Notes: a model not told the origin generated them from the sequence alone. A DNA stretch of 64,000 bases from Spongilla lacustris (GCA_949361645.1 OX442437.1:2624296-2688295), one strand, 5' to 3'. Counted from the stretch's first letter, positions 31,549-44,194 are shown. A program made the numbers and translations.

Positions 31549-32154
31549 ATGGGTTTGATTCGGAGATCGTCCAGTCCTTGGTCTTCCCCACTACACATGG
31601 TGCCTAAGACATCCGGTGGTTGGCACCCTTGTGGAGACTACAGGCGGCTCAATGATGCAACAGTCCCTGATTGATATTCAGTACCCCACATTCAGGATTT
31701 CTCAGCAGGACTAGCTGGAAAATACATTTTCTCCAAGATTGACCTAGTGCGAGGTTACCGTCAGATTCCAGTTTCAACCAACGATATACCCAAAACAGCC
31801 ATTATCACATCTTTTGGGCTTTATGAGTTCCTTAGAATGCCATTTGGACTAAAGAATGCTGAACAAGCATTCCAACGTTTCATGGACACTGTCTGTCACA
31901 GTTTGGATTTCGTTTTTGTCTATATCAATGACATCTTAGTAGCCAGTGAGGATGAAGTGACGCACAAGGACCATCTACGCCAACGTTTTCAGTGGCTGCA
32001 AGAGTACGGCTTGGTGATCAACATTTCTAAATGTCAATTTGGAAGAGACTCTATCGATTTCCTAGGATATCGTGTTACTTCCACTGGGATCACGCCATTA
32101 CCCGACAAGGTAGATGCAATTACACGATAACCCCAGCCTACTACAGTCAAAGGC
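31549..32154 (+). pseudogene. CsRn1-like RT
   Basis: RT in one frame broken by TGA at 31672, where the related element has Arg (a CGA to TGA change). It has P-H-I-Q-D-F, S-K-I-D-L-V-R-G-Y and F-G-L-Y-E-F-L-R-M-P-F-G-L. The palm motif reads Y-I-N-D (31921-31932), with the first catalytic Asp changed to Asn. TAA at 32128 closes the frame. Confidence 0.8.
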
Positions 32155-33540
32155 TTGCAAGAATTTGTGGGCATGGTGAATTTTTACCACCGATTCATCC
32201 CAGGTGCTGCACGTTTGATGCTGCCACTCCTTGAAGCGTTAACAAACAAACCTAAAGTCTTAGTATGGAATGAAACAATGTCCAAGGCTTTCATCAATAC
32301 AAAGAAGGCACTGGCTGAGGCAACACTACTGGCACATCCTCGTCATGGAGTACCTTTATCCCTCACCACAGATGCCTCTGATCTGGCAGTTGGTGCAGTC
32401 CTCCAGCAACACATTAACAACTCCTGGGAGCCACTCGCATTTTTCAGCAAAAAGCTACAATGCTCAGAAACAAAGTATAGCGCTTTCGACCGGGAGTTAC
32501 TTGCCTTGTACCTTGGAGTGAAACATTTTCGGCATTTCCTGGAGGGTAGGCAATTTACTGCCTATACTGACCATAAACCATTGACATTTTGTATGTCTAA
32601 ATGTTCAGACACATGGTCAAACCGGCAGCAACGTCACATTTCTTACATATCTGAATTCACAACAGATATTCGACACATCCAAGGCAAAGATAATTTTGTG
32701 GCTGATTCCCTGTCAAGAGTTGTCATTGACTCAATTCAGCTAGAAATAGATTATTCTGCCATGGCTGCTTCCCAAATTGTGGACCAAGAAGTTCAGCCAT
32801 ACAGAACTGCTCTTTCTGGATTAATGTTACAGGACATTCCTTTTGGGCAACAAGGGGCCACAATTCTTTGCGATACATCTACCGGACATGCAAGACCAGT
32901 AGTACCAGTTTCATGGCCCTGATGCATTGTCTGTCTAACCCCTCAATCCGCACTACCAGAAAACTCATAAGCTCCAAATTTGTGTGGAACGGACTGAGGA
33001 AACAAGTGGGAAATTGGGTACGCACATGCATTCCTTGCCAAAGCTCGAAGATCCAAACACACATCAAGGCCCCACTTGAACAATTTGATTTTCCAAATCG
33101 TCGTTTTGACCACATACATGTGGATCTGGTTGGACCGCTTCCACCTTCAAACGGATTCACACACCTCCTCACTATTACTGATCGTTTTTCCAGATGGCCT
33201 GAAGCAATTCCTCTAAATGACACGACTACTGTTATTTGTGCCCGAGCATTGTCAATCTCAGTTTGTTTTTGTTCGTCATGATGCCCACCACTCACCTTTC
33301 CAACGTCCCTATGATGGGCCCTACAAAGTTCTAGAGTCTGGGGACAAGACATTCACTCTTGACATCAGCGGGCGGAAAGAAACAATTTCGGTGGATAGGC
33401 TTAAACCAGCACATGTTGACTTCAACAATCTGCCAACATTACCCGAAACCAGACATCGAAGAAAACCTTTCAAACAAAGCAATACTTCACCTCCTTTCAA
33501 CCAACTGCCCTCCCCCAATCATGTTTTACCATCATACACC
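32155..33540 (+). pseudogene. CsRn1-like RNase H and integrase, core deleted
   Basis: RNase H: T-T-D-A-S-D-L-A-V-G, D-R-E-L-L-A-L-Y-L-G, Y-T-D-H-K-P-L. The integrase finger is partial (C-I-P-C near 33028) and the first Asp region H-V-D-L-V-G-P is present. At about 33246 the frame jumps to F-V-F-V-R-H-D-A-H-H, the post-core domain. The second Asp and Glu are missing, so the integrase is dead. It ends in TGA at 33541-33543. Confidence 0.8.
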
Positions 33541-33603
33541 TGACCAGATCTGGTCGACAAGTCAAATTGCCACATCGTTACATCTCTGTTCTGGGGGGAG
33601 TGG

Positions 33604-33770
33604 TGTAGCGACTCCACTTATAGGCTGAGAACAAGAGTAACAGCAATAGTCTCTAGATGCGCATGCGTGACAAGGGTGTGCATTAATTTTGGCTGTGTAA
33701 TTTTGCTTTGGCGTGTAGAAGTTTGAATGTGATAATAAACCTCCTCAACACTGCTCATCGACACGCCACA
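33604..33770 (+). repeat. 3' LTR of the second CsRn1-like element (167 bp)
   Basis: TGTAGCGACTCC to CGACACGCCACA, then the GGCT duplication. Confidence 0.85.
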
Positions 33771-34486
33771 GGCTTATGCTTGGTCTTTGCATGGTACTTT
33801 TCAATACATTACTCACGCCAAGTTGTTTTGCAAGTGTGTATTTTTGCGTTAGAAATTACATACGTCTAAACGACACTCTGAATTAATGTAACACACCAAA
33901 ACCGAACATAAGCCCATAGTAAATGGCGGGCTAATTAGAAATTAATGCTATTAAATCACCCGATACCGGAATTGCCTGCCAAGCGTGTAAAGATATAGGC
34001 CTACTAGTACACGCTTGCAAGTGCTTGTATGCCTATGCATATACAGGCATGTAGCTACGCACGTACGTACCTCGTCCTGCAACTTTATCTTGAACCCTTC
34101 GCGGCTGTGCTGCAGCACAGAGTCGTTGCTTCACGTTAACAAAATTTGCCACGAGCAAGATGGCCCACCGGCACAGTGATCTGCAATAAAGAACCATACA
34201 AGCTGACGCGTAGGCATCTACACATGTTCACCAGCATGCTTCCTCGGATACATGCAATGTTACTAGTCGATAACTTACGGCTTGTGCAGGCATCGTAGCA
34301 AGTTGTAAAAGCAAGAACGCTGAATCGAATCATAGATTATTTAGACTAAATAATCTATGATCGAATTTACCCAAGCATGCAAAAAGAGTGACGTAATACA
34401 TTCACAGTATAATTTAAAATTAATCGCGAATCGATGCAATAACCAAGTACTAGTATTGGGTCTGGCTTTTTCTATGCTGCAGGAAG
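33771..34486. other. Intergenic stretch with a perfect hairpin
   Basis: No coding signal. At about 34329-34360 TCATAGATTATTTAG is followed after one base by its complement, a 15-bp-stem palindrome. Confidence 0.6.
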
Positions 34487-35295
34487 CAGTAGCGGATCCA
34501 GGGGGGGGGCACAACGGGCCCGTGCCCCCCCCCCCCCCCCCCCCCCCCCCCGGGGGTCCCGCCCCTACGTATAAACGTACATGTACGATTATGTGTACGC
34601 GAACATATGCAAATGCAGCGCAGAGATATAGATAGCTACGGCAGAACTGGCCTATACGTACGCCTACGTACATAATGATACATGGGTCAGGTGCTTTTAT
34701 CGCGTGACGTAATAGCATTCGGCTCTACAATAGAAGTACAGGCAGAGATCATTAGCCGGCCGTTTAGCGTATGTTATTCAATTTTCCCTCTAGAGAGCAT
34801 ATCGAAAAGTACCAAAAACCGAGCATAACCCCAAAATCAGCCCATATATTTCCGTGGAGGCAAACAAAGCAATTAACGCCCACGCGTCATGTGACCATAT
34901 GAAAAAGGTAGTATTTCAATATTTTCTGAACGAATAAACGGTGAGTTCAACTTCAGGACATGTGCTATCAACGGCGATGCATCGGCGCATTGAACACATA
35001 GCAGCTGAGCTCTTGATCTGTCGCTCCCCAGCCTCGATCAGTAATTACATTTTTAGTGCAGTTTTTACGTACTTTTGGGGGGGTTTTCTACGCAAAAAGC
35101 GTTGGCTTCTGGGGCTCCGCCCCAGACCCCGGTGGGGGAGCTTACAGCGCTCCCCCACACCCCCTAGCTGGGCGGGAGGGGTGCCCCCCTCCCGCACCCT
35201 CCCCGGGGCGGCCCCGCCTACTACTTCGCCCCACCCCTTGCCACACCCTCGCCGGTGCCCCCCCCCCCCCCTCCCAATTCCTGGATCCGCCACTG
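34487..35295. mobile_element. Non-autonomous hAT-like TIR element (809 bp)
   Basis: Ends CAGTAGCGGATCCAGG and (reverse complement) CAGTGGCGGATCCAGG, flanked by GGAAG (34482-34486 and 35296-35300). Interior: a run of about 24 C, and near the right end a GCTCCGCCCC-TCCCCC block shared with 44030-44125. No protein. Confidence 0.75.
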
Positions 35296-35432
35296 GGAAG
35301 AGATGCCAAAAACAGGCTGGTGAGTAAAATAACTCGACAGACGCACGGGTTGACGTATTGGGTGCATTGGGGCCTTGCGGAGAGGGCTGTTAATTGTAAA
35401 GGGTACCGCCCTAGACCCCTTTACTAATCGTA

Positions 35433-35660
35433 CGTCTCTCGTTCCCAGTTTCTACATGTACCAGCCCCATATTACTTTTTTTTTTTTCTAATATGCGCGC
35501 GTAACGCGGCCGGCCCCGTATTAATATAATATATGGGGCCTGCCGCGCCGCGCCATAGATATTTGTCGCGTCCCAGGCCATTTTTATAACTTTTAAATAG
35601 GACCTGTTACTCAGTAGTACTATACGCATGCATCAAATTAGAAGCTGGGAACGAGGGACG
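35433..35660. mobile_element. Short TIR element (228 bp)
   Basis: Ends CGTCTCTCGTTCCCAG and CTGGGAACGAGGGACG are inverted repeats with two mismatches. Inside is a palindromic GGCCCCGTATTAATATAATATATGG-like section. Confidence 0.55.
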
Positions 35661-35781
35661 CGTTTATGCCAGGGTGGGTTGTTCACCTCTGCAGCGCAGA
35701 TTTCGTAGCTGCTTGACATGTATAGTAGGTTATAGGTTTTTCATGTTTAGTGATTGATGTGCCTGTAATTTAACCGCAAAG

Positions 35782-37455
35782 GCACCAGTTGTGTATGCTT
35801 CTCGTTCATTGACTGAAACCGAAAGACGCTATGCTCAGATAGAAAAGGAAGCATTGGCTATAACATGGGCTTGTGAGAAATTTTCTGAATATATTTTGGG
35901 CAAACAGATATTGATAGAGACAGACCACAAACCTCTTGTGCCATTGTTAAGTTCTAAACATTTGGATGACCTTCCTCCTAGGGTGTTGCGGTTTCGACTG
36001 AGGTTAATGAGATTCGCATTCTCCATTGTGCATGTACCAGGGAAATATATGTACACAGCTGATGCCCTTTCCCGTGCCCCAACAGGAGTTCCCGTTGACA
36101 ATTGTACCGCATTCCAGAAAGAAGTTGAGGGCCATATTGCTGCAGTTACAGAAATTCTTCCAGCCACTAAACAGCAACTTGACAAATACCGCCATGCTCA
36201 AGCCGCTGATAGTGATACTGGAGCCCTGATAAATTATTGCAAATTTGGCTGGCCGGCGAAAACTAAGCTTCCACCTAACCTGAAGTCTTACTGGACGGTG
36301 AGAGGAAGGCTGACACTGCATGATGATCTCCTACTGTATGGAAGCCGTATTGTGATTCCTCAAGGTTTGCGACAGGAAACAATGCAGAAAATTCACCAGG
36401 GACACCAGGGGATCCTTAAGTGTCGACTTCGGGTGGAATCAGCAGTGTGGTGGCCTGGGGTTTCAAACGAAGTTGAAGATTTTGTCAAGCAGTGTTACAC
36501 GTGCTCTAAGAGATCTACCCCTCCTGTGGAGCCAATGATTGCATCTGAACTACCTGATTATCCCTGGCAAAAGGTCGGAGCTGACCTATTTGAGCTCAAA
36601 GGCATCAAGTATCTGTTGTTGGTCGACTACTTTTCCCGCTACATAGAAGTTGTAAAGTTGTCATCTACTACCTCAGGTACAATTATCTCTGTTCTGAAGG
36701 GGATCTTTTCAAGATACGGCATCCCTGAAAGACTTATAAGTGACAATGGTCCGCAGTTTGCTTCAAGAGAGATGAAGATATTTTCAGTGTCCTATGGGTT
36801 TGAGCACGTCACGAGCAGCCCACATTATCCTCAGGGTAATGGGCAGGCCGAGAGGGCAGTACAGACAGCAAAGCGACTTCTGAGTGCCGGGGATGACCCT
36901 GCCTTAAGTCTGTTGAGTTATAGAACGACAGCTATGCCCTAGTGTGGGTATAGTCCAGCAGAGCTTTTGATGGGGCGTAGGCTCAGAACACTAGTCCCAC
37001 AATTACCCAAACAGTTTATTCCCAACTGGCCTCATATGGAATCATTGAAAGTACAGCATGGAAGATACAAATACAAACAAAAGGATAACTATGATACTCG
37101 TCACCGAGCACATGGGAGACCAGACTTGAGTGATGGCTCGGAGGTGTGGGTGGCTGGAGGTGGTGATGGTGATCCAGTTCCAGGACAGGTAATGCGGTCG
37201 GCAGATACTCCAAGGTCTTACTTCGTCAGTACCCCTTCTGGGCAAGTTAGAAGAAGCAGCAGACACCTGGTAACAATTCCAGACAGAGAAGGAAGACCTG
37301 ATGCCGAACACCAACCATCTCAAGAAGCTGAACAAGATGTCATCCCAGAGCTACATGTACCTGCTCAGGCACCGGTCCGGGACCCTATAATGACCTCAGC
37401 GGAGTTAAGGACAGGGTCTAAAAATTGTAGGTTTCCTAACGCGGCGCGCGCGTAA
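35782..37455 (+). pseudogene. K02A2.6-like gypsy pol fragment: RNase H and integrase
   Basis: Open from 35782 to a TAG at 36940, then 36967-37455. RNase H: Y-A-S-R-S-L-T-E-T-E, E-K-E-A-L-A-I, E-T-D-H-K-P-L and A-D-A-L-S-R. Integrase: finger H-Q-G-H ... C-Y-T-C near 36510, D of G-A-D-L-F, D of S-D-N-G-P, E of Q-A-E-R-A-V; triad complete. Then P-A-E-L-L-M-G-R and a tail with R-R-S-S-R-H-L. The single TAG replaces what is normally Trp. Gag, protease, RT and LTRs are absent, so it is a truncated fragment with no visible target duplication. Confidence 0.85.
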
Positions 37456-38159
37456 CGTGACGTAAATGATACGTCACTATGGAATTACGGTATATAGTTG
37501 TAGGCCTAGAGAAGTTACGCGTGTACATAGGAATCGAGCTAGTTACGCGTGTACATAGGAATCGAGCTATTACGAGAGTTTTGTTCTATGCCTTCATGCT
37601 GTTGGATCACCTTTGCAACATTGATGTAACACTGAGCGAGCGGGTTGAACTGGATCGTGGCGCCTAACTTGTGAAAGGTTAGCAGTGTTTACTGATGTAG
37701 TGTGAGGTTTAAGTTATTGTACTTGGCAAGTCCCCATTTTTCTGACACTGGAATTTGAAATATATTGTTCCCTCTACCACCGGTATTTCTAACTAGCGCG
37801 CATCATCCCCCAACTACTAGTAAATATCTGGTAGCAGCCAAAAAAAAGTGGTAACACATGTAGGCAGGGTGATAGCGTGCGTGCGTGTGTTATTGATTTA
37901 TACTGATTTGTACTGTAGTGTCTATATATGAGAGTGCAGCATGTATGGTTGTATACATGTAGCAAGAATGAACAGTGATTACAGCTAACTGTATGTGTGG
38001 TTTGATGTGTGACAAATATGTTGCGTGCCCTATCCGTTCAGCTATAGCACTCATAATAATACATATGTTATAGTGATACAGAATGTATGCTCATTTGTCC
38101 TTTGTTATAAATATCATGTGCTACATGTACTTGGTCTGTCTAGAGGATTTCAGTTGATC
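37456..38159. other. Intergenic stretch
   Basis: AT-rich, with a 28-bp tandem pair AGTTACGCGTGTACATAGGA at about 37513 and 37541. No gene seen. Confidence 0.5.
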
Positions 38160-38203
38160 TCTAGTGTGCACAGGGGAGATGTCTTTGTGCACAAAGGTGT
38201 GTG

Positions 38204-39236
38204 TACAGAGGTGTGTGTGCCTTGTGTTTGTACACAGTACAGAGATAAATTTGCCTTGTGTGTGTGTACATGCAGAGGTGTGTCTTGTGTGTGTGCCTAC
38301 ACATTACAGAGGTGTGCCTTGTGTGTGTGTACATGCAGAGGTGTGGCTTGTGTGTGGGTGTGCCTTGTGTGTGTGTGTACATGCAGAGGTGTGGCTTGTG
38401 TGTGGGTGTGCCTTGTGTTTGTACACAGAGGTGTTTGTACACAGAGGTGTGCCTTGTGTTTGTACACAGAGGTGTGCCTTGTGTTTGTACACAGAGGTGT
38501 GCCTTGTGTTTGTACACATGCAGGTGTGCCTTGTGTTTGTACACAGAGGTGTGCCTTGTGTTTGTACACAGAGGTGTGCCTTGTGTTTGTACACAGAGGT
38601 GTGCCTTGTGTTTGTACACAGAGGTGTGCCTTGTGTTTGTACACAGAGGTGTGTCTTGTGTTTGTACACAGAGGTGTGTCTTGTGTTTGTACACAGAGGT
38701 GTGCCTTGTATTTGTACACAGAGGTGTGCCTTGTGTTTGTACACAGAGGTGTGCGTTGTGTTTGTACACAGAGGTGTGCGTTGTGTTTGTACACAGAGGT
38801 GTGCCTTGTGTTTGTACACAGAGGTGTGCCTTGTGTTTGTACACAGAGGTGTGCCTTGTGTTTGTACACAGAGGTGTGCCTTGTGTTTGTACACAGAGGT
38901 GTGCCTTGTGTTTGTACACAGAGGTGTGCCTTGTGTTTGTACACAGAGGTGTGCGTTGTGTTTGTACACAGAGGTGTGCGTTGTGTTTGTACACAGAGGT
39001 GTGCCTTGTGTTTGTACACAGAGGTGTGCGTTGTGTTTGTACACAGAGGTGTGCCTTGTGTTTGTACACAGAGGTGTGCCTTGTGTTTGTACACAGAGTT
39101 GTGCCTTGTGTTTGTACACGGAGGTGTGCCTTGTGTTTGTACACAGAGGTGTGCGTTGTGTTTGTACACAGAGGTGTGCCTTGTGTTTGTACACAGAGGT
39201 GTGCCTTGTGTGTGTACAGAGGTTTGCCTTGTGTTT
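38204..39236 (+). repeat. 25-bp minisatellite
   Basis: Unit GTGTGCCTTGTGTTTGTACA-CAGAG, about 31 regular copies from 38,440 to 39,205 with degenerate versions on the left. Variants GTGCG and GTGTC replace GTGCC in some units. Because 25 is not a multiple of three and no frame of the unit has a stop, all plus frames and several minus frames stay open for about 1 kb. The resulting 290- to 430-codon ORFs are consequences of the repeat, not genes. Confidence 0.9.
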
Positions 39237-39490
39237 TACAGTAGTGAAACGTGTTTTATGTATAGCACTGCAAATTTAATCTCATATTCACTTTTTCCAG
39301 ATTGAGGATGCCACCGCTTGGAGAACATACTCCTCATTGCTTTCACATGGGTCTCATAGCTACTGCACGTCCTTCTGTCTAACCTCCTTTGAAAGTAGTT
39401 GTCTTCCAGTTTGAGTGGTGCTTGAAATGTGCTCTTGAAGTCCTCCTCACTACTCCGAACCAATCCAACATCCAACTCTTGCAAAACCAC
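39236..39490 (-). pseudogene. Unrecognised 84-codon ORF, probably an exon remnant
   Basis: Frame begins M-V-L-Q-E-L-D-V-G-L and contains L-K-L-E-D-N-Y-F-Q-R-R-L-D-R-R. It ends by running into the minisatellite edge. Composition looks protein-like (mixed charged and hydrophobic) but I recognise no family. Confidence 0.3.
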
Positions 39491-41055
39491 AGTTTACTCT
39501 TAGAGTAATTGGTAGCATTTGCATTCTGATCTGTATTTAACGGTGTTAAACAATATTGTATGTGATGTCATGTTGTTTTGATTAAGATTCTTATGGTTTG
39601 TACTTGTACTCATACAAGGGAAATTACCGCATACAAAGCCTTTTATGGTAGTGAGGTAGGGTGCATCTTTTTAGCAGCTGTCACTGTTGTGTCTTAACTT
39701 ATTTGTGCATATCTAATATACCTCGATGCTTACCGTTGAAAGTTCTGACTGATCGTGATATGCTGTTAGGTTAGTAGCGGCAGCTGTATCCCGCGTAATA
39801 ACCGCGCGTAATAGTTTCAATTTCGTAAATAGAAGTGGCCGCATTGAAGGGACAGTGGTAACGGTTTATAAAAAGCGGAGACCCAAATGTGAGTTTTATA
39901 GTCTTATTTTATCCTAGAGCATTGGGCAAATGGTTTTACTATACAGTTTCCACCTTCGGAAGGCAGTACCCCTATATATACCAATGCTAATAAATATTTA
40001 TAATCAGAGCGCTACACAATGGCATGTATATCAGTGTATATCTTTTCACACAAAATGCTACAAGAGTTCCGGAACAGATATTTTCGAAGCACATGGGACG
40101 CTGTATGTTCATGGAAAAAATGAAGCCCTAATGTTGAGGAAGTAGGTTCGGCCTATCGTCCCTTCTTCTCAAAAGACACTGCGCAGTTCATTTCATTGCC
40201 GTTCAAGATCCCATCGAGCAGCAAAAAAAGCAAGCTTTCCATAGCATTCTACGATGAATTCTGAGTCTTACCATACTATATGCCTGTTGAGAAAACAAAT
40301 ACAAAGAGAGCAGTAAATTGTTCAAAACCGTCCATCTTGCCGTATGAATTAATAGTAAAAATAATTGGACCCTGTCCTTAACTACGCTGAGACGCGGTCA
40401 AAAACGGGGACCAAGATCTCCTGCCCAGTGCGATACCAGGAGAATCAATGACTTTGGGGGGGAGTTGTGGAATAATCGTTATATGTATGTGTGTGCGCAT
40501 GCGTAAAAGATTAACATTCGATTATTGGACATGTACTAAAATATATTATCTTCCCGCAAGAATTTTCGTTTGGTACAGCTAGAGTAAGCAAGCACAACGC
40601 ACTCATTTACATTTACCATGAAATAATGCCAGTAGAACAATATAATCTTTCTGTTAAACCTCCTACTAGCTACCAAATCTACTCCTGACCTTGACATATT
40701 TGATCTGGCAGTTGAATTAGCCAGAGTCCATTTATTTTAGACCTCATTGTAAAGGTTGCACAGGTCTCGTCCCTCACTTACTTATGCCTGCCTGCTGCTT
40801 CCTGTATTTCACACCGTTTAATATTTATTCATAGAATAATTACTCACATGCCTCAAAGTTTAAAACTTTATTTTTGAGGCTCATTTGGTTGGTGCCAATG
40901 CCAGAGCTCTACTCTCACTCTCCCAAGGCTTTCCCACCACATAGTAGCATATTTACTGGGGAAAGGGGATACACATGTGTTATGTATGTGCTCGCAACAG
41001 AAATAGGTATATGCCTTTGAGGGCTGTAGCATTAATCCAGCATGCACGCTTGTGT
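39491..41055. other. Intergenic stretch
   Basis: Nothing coding seen. Open frames under 80 codons have low-complexity content. Confidence 0.4.
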
Positions 41056-41155
<100 letters not shown>

Positions 41156-41274
41156 CACACACGTACTACCAAAGGTGCAGCACACACATTTATGAAGGCC
41201 TGTCATAAATGTCTGCGGCTAAAACATGCTCTCTCTGGGGACTGGAGTAGAAGAATGCAAGTCCACCCAACTCT

Positions 41275-41275
<1 letters not shown>

Positions 41276-41309
<34 letters not shown>
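41276..41309. repeat. G homopolymer (34)
   Basis: Run of 34 G. Such runs are often mis-sized by sequencing. Confidence 0.8.
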
Positions 41310-42193
41310 CTTTCCCTTCCAAGTGGCTTAAACACAATTTTTTAACATTGGAGTATCAAAAAACAATTCTTCATACCACAATGGGAGACCCTCTTTACGC
41401 TGGCCCAGTAGGTCGCTCTTTCATAAATTTCTGTAATTGTTTACATGTAGAGCTCTATATACCTATGATATGTTGAGCGTTATACTTTTGTACACAAATA
41501 AAGTTTCCATGCTTCACAAACACTCCCACCTCCCCCCTGTGCCCTTCCCCTACTGATTCACAATGCCAGCCCGTATTCACAAGGGATAAGTGGTACTCCC
41601 CCCCCCCCCCCCGGTTTTTTATAGGACCATTGGATAGGCTTTAGCTGCAAGGGAAGCTGTACCAGCACAGCTGGCTTGCCTTTGTACCATCCAGCAATGA
41701 GAGGATATCAGCTGGTCTGGTACAACTGTGATCTCTGGTAAGCCCATGCTCAGATGGGCACTGACAGCAGAGGTCAGTGGCCCTCAGGACCTCCATGTCT
41801 GCAGGTCACTACATGGTTACCAAAGGGATCACGTTTTCATAGTAAACTAATTTTAAAACAGCTAATTTGGCACAGTGAATTACTCTACATGGTCATGAAA
41901 GATCTCTTCTGTAGGCATTGGTGGATCCTTGCAAACAGATATTAACACATTGCAATTAGACAAACATGTACATATTCAGATCTGCAACAATTAACATCAT
42001 TATATATGTCTTCCTGCACTAACACACAGTAGCTCACCATGTATGTAGAGCTCTAGCATTGGTACTTATGAGAGCTATGCCAAGTTTCCCAGGGATTTGG
42101 AGCACAGCTGAGAAGCCAAACGTCTCCCAAGTTGGGATAAGGTTTGCCTGGCTTAATTAGGTTTGCTTGGCTGCTAGGGAGAATACAGCATTA

Positions 42194-42238
<45 letters not shown>

Positions 42239-42848
42239 GCATACACTCTAGGCCCAGCTGTCACACTCACTTCATTAAAAAATCAGCATCAATTCAGCAG
42301 TGATGCAACAGTAAGGTCAAGTGTAGCCAACCTGCCTAATGAACAATCAGAGCACAGGCAGGCCATGTCCTACTAATACACAGCTCTACTTGATACCACT
42401 GTGCTTGCGTGTGAGAGTACCAAACCTACACCCATATACAGCCCTACTGTTACCAACTCCTCTTAATCCAGGTGTTTTAGGCCCAGACTACTGGCCTGCC
42501 TTGTTCAGAATACAATGGGTCAAGGTACATGTGTACATGTACATGGGACATGTACTAATGGTATGCAGGGTTTTTTGTTGGTTTAGCCAATATGCATGTA
42601 GGAGTAGTGGAGGGATATGTCTTCTCAACCTCTACTGTGTCTCTTGTCTCTCTGGTGTTGTTTTCTTCTTTGTGGCCACTTTCCCCACTGCCTTGTCTGG
42701 GAAGTTTAACATTATGAAGGCTTTAAATAAGTGGTGGTGGCACCTCTGCATAGTGTGAGACACTGTCACAGGCCTCTGTATTGCTTTTTGTCTGCTAGCT
42801 TGTGGCATTAAACTTTTGCCTCTCCTCACTCCTTTTTATGAACTACCT
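41310..42848. other. Intergenic stretch with (TTG)n
   Basis: No gene seen. A TTG triplet array lies at about 42197-42240, with a C run near 41600. Confidence 0.5.
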
Positions 42849-43140
42849 GGTGTGTGCCCTACATAATGTATGCCCTACATAGTATGTGCCCTACATGGTG
42901 TGTGCCCTACATGGTGTGTGCCCTACATAGTATGTGTCCTACATGGTGTGTGCCCTATATAGTGTGTGCCCTACATAGTGTGTGCCCTACATAGTGTGTG
43001 CCCTACATAGTATGTGCCCTACATGATGTGTGCCCTACATGGTGTGCGCCCTACATGGTGTGTGCCCTATATGGTGTGTGCCCTACATGGTGTGTGCCCT
43101 ACATGGTGTGTGCCCTACATAGTGTGTGCCCTACATAGTG
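42849..43140. repeat. 16-bp minisatellite
   Basis: About 18 copies of TGTGCCCTACATGGTG, with AGTA and ATG variants, period 16. Confidence 0.9.
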
Positions 43141-43391
43141 TTGTTATCCTCAAGATGCAGATCTAGAGCCTTGCCTAATCCTTGCAGTGTACAGATTGAA
43201 AGTGTGCTACCTAACCTTAGGCACTGGGGAGTGAGGGAGGGAGTGAGATGGCTTATTATTGATAGTGGTCAGAGCTTATTAGTAGTGATGATGTTCACAT
43301 GTACGTTCTTGTCTCCTTCCCAGACTTACCCATAAAATTTAAGCCCTTATCCATCCTCCCTCTGGTGGATGTTATTTTTGTAGGTTCAGAA

Positions 43392-44194
43392 CAGGCCCGT
43401 AGGCTGGGGGGGGTCGGTGGGTTCGGTCGACCCCCCCCCCCCCCCCCCGCTCGTCAGAACTAGTTCCGCTTGCCATCAAAATAATTTATTCATAACTTCT
43501 ATACACGTATAGCTATAGCCCGCGAGAATGAGATAATAATACATGTAGGCTTAGCAACCGCGGGACATCCATTCTAAAATGGGGCGCCCACGTCCCGCCC
43601 ACTACAAACAGCAGCGGCGGAACAGGGGGAGGGTCCGTGAATTAAATTACGGGTTCCGTGCAACTATGGGTAAAGGTTCCGCATACGATCAAGAATTGCG
43701 GAACTTTTACCATAGATATTAGTCTAATATCTATGCTTTTACCCATGCATACAGTATTGTTAGTTGGGCGTAGCCCGACCTTAGCGTATTGGCGGATACA
43801 CGAAGGTCGGGCTACGCCCAACTAGCATATATACTGTTACATGTAGTCATTTGAGTTGCATACGACAAATCACCCGGAAGAACTTTGCCCCGTGTATGCC
43901 AGCCTTTAGACTCGCAACTCGCAAGCCAGACCTACTATTGAACGGGAACACAGACTGGGCTATATCCATGTTCCTATGCAACTATGCTATGTTTTGTGGA
44001 TGAAAAATTGCAAAAGTTGCAAAGCGGCTGGGGCTCCGCCCCAGACCCCGATGGGGGAGCTTACAGCGCTCCCCCATACCCCCTAGCTGGGCAAGAGAGG
44101 GCTACGCCCCCTCCTGCTCCCACCCCCGCTCTTAATCAGTTCCACCTTATTGCTTTCCCGAACCCCCCCGTCTCCCGACCAGCCTACGGGCCTG
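43392..44194. mobile_element. Non-autonomous hAT-like TIR element with perfect 16-bp ends
   Basis: CAGGCCCGTAGGCTGG at the left and its exact reverse complement, CCAGCCTACGGGCCTG, at the right. Flanked by CAGAA (43387-43391 and 44195-44199). It carries a G/C homopolymer pair near the left end, the palindromic mini-MITE (43761-43824), and the GCTCCGCCCC block shared with 35110-35230. No protein. Confidence 0.8.
43761..43824. repeat. Palindromic mini-MITE, copy 2
   Basis: TAGTTGGGCGTAGCCCGACC to GGTCGGGCTACGCCCAACTA; the arms are nearly perfect complements around a short spacer. Same family as 4928-4997. Confidence 0.85.

Larger units (their letters stand above)
30159..33770 (+). mobile_element. 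Second CsRn1-like Ty3/gypsy element (3.6 kb)
   Basis: LTRs at 30159-30324 and 33604-33770 flanked by GGCT (30155-30158, 33771-33774). The PBS is TTGGTGATCCTGACGTG, again close to a tRNA-Trp complement. A purine tract (CTGGGGGGAGTGG) precedes the 3' LTR. Gag (30347-30955) is frameshifted, protease (30982-31260) carries D-T-G-A-E, RT has Y-I-N-D, and the integrase core is deleted at about 33246. It is related to but clearly distinct from the element at 11419. Confidence 0.85.

Noticed and set aside
38025..39305. Overlapping ORFs of 290-426 codons on both strands
   Set aside because: They are generated by a stop-free 25-bp tandem repeat, read in several frames at once. No start context, domain or frame preference supports translation.
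41640..42240. SINE ending in (TTG)n
   Set aside because: The triplet tail is SINE-like, but I could not find A and B box promoter motifs or a flanking duplication.
42339..42758. 139-codon ORF
   Set aside because: Composition is unlike protein; no splice context or domain.
42849..43140. CRISPR array
   Set aside because: Period of 16 with no spacers; it is a minisatellite.
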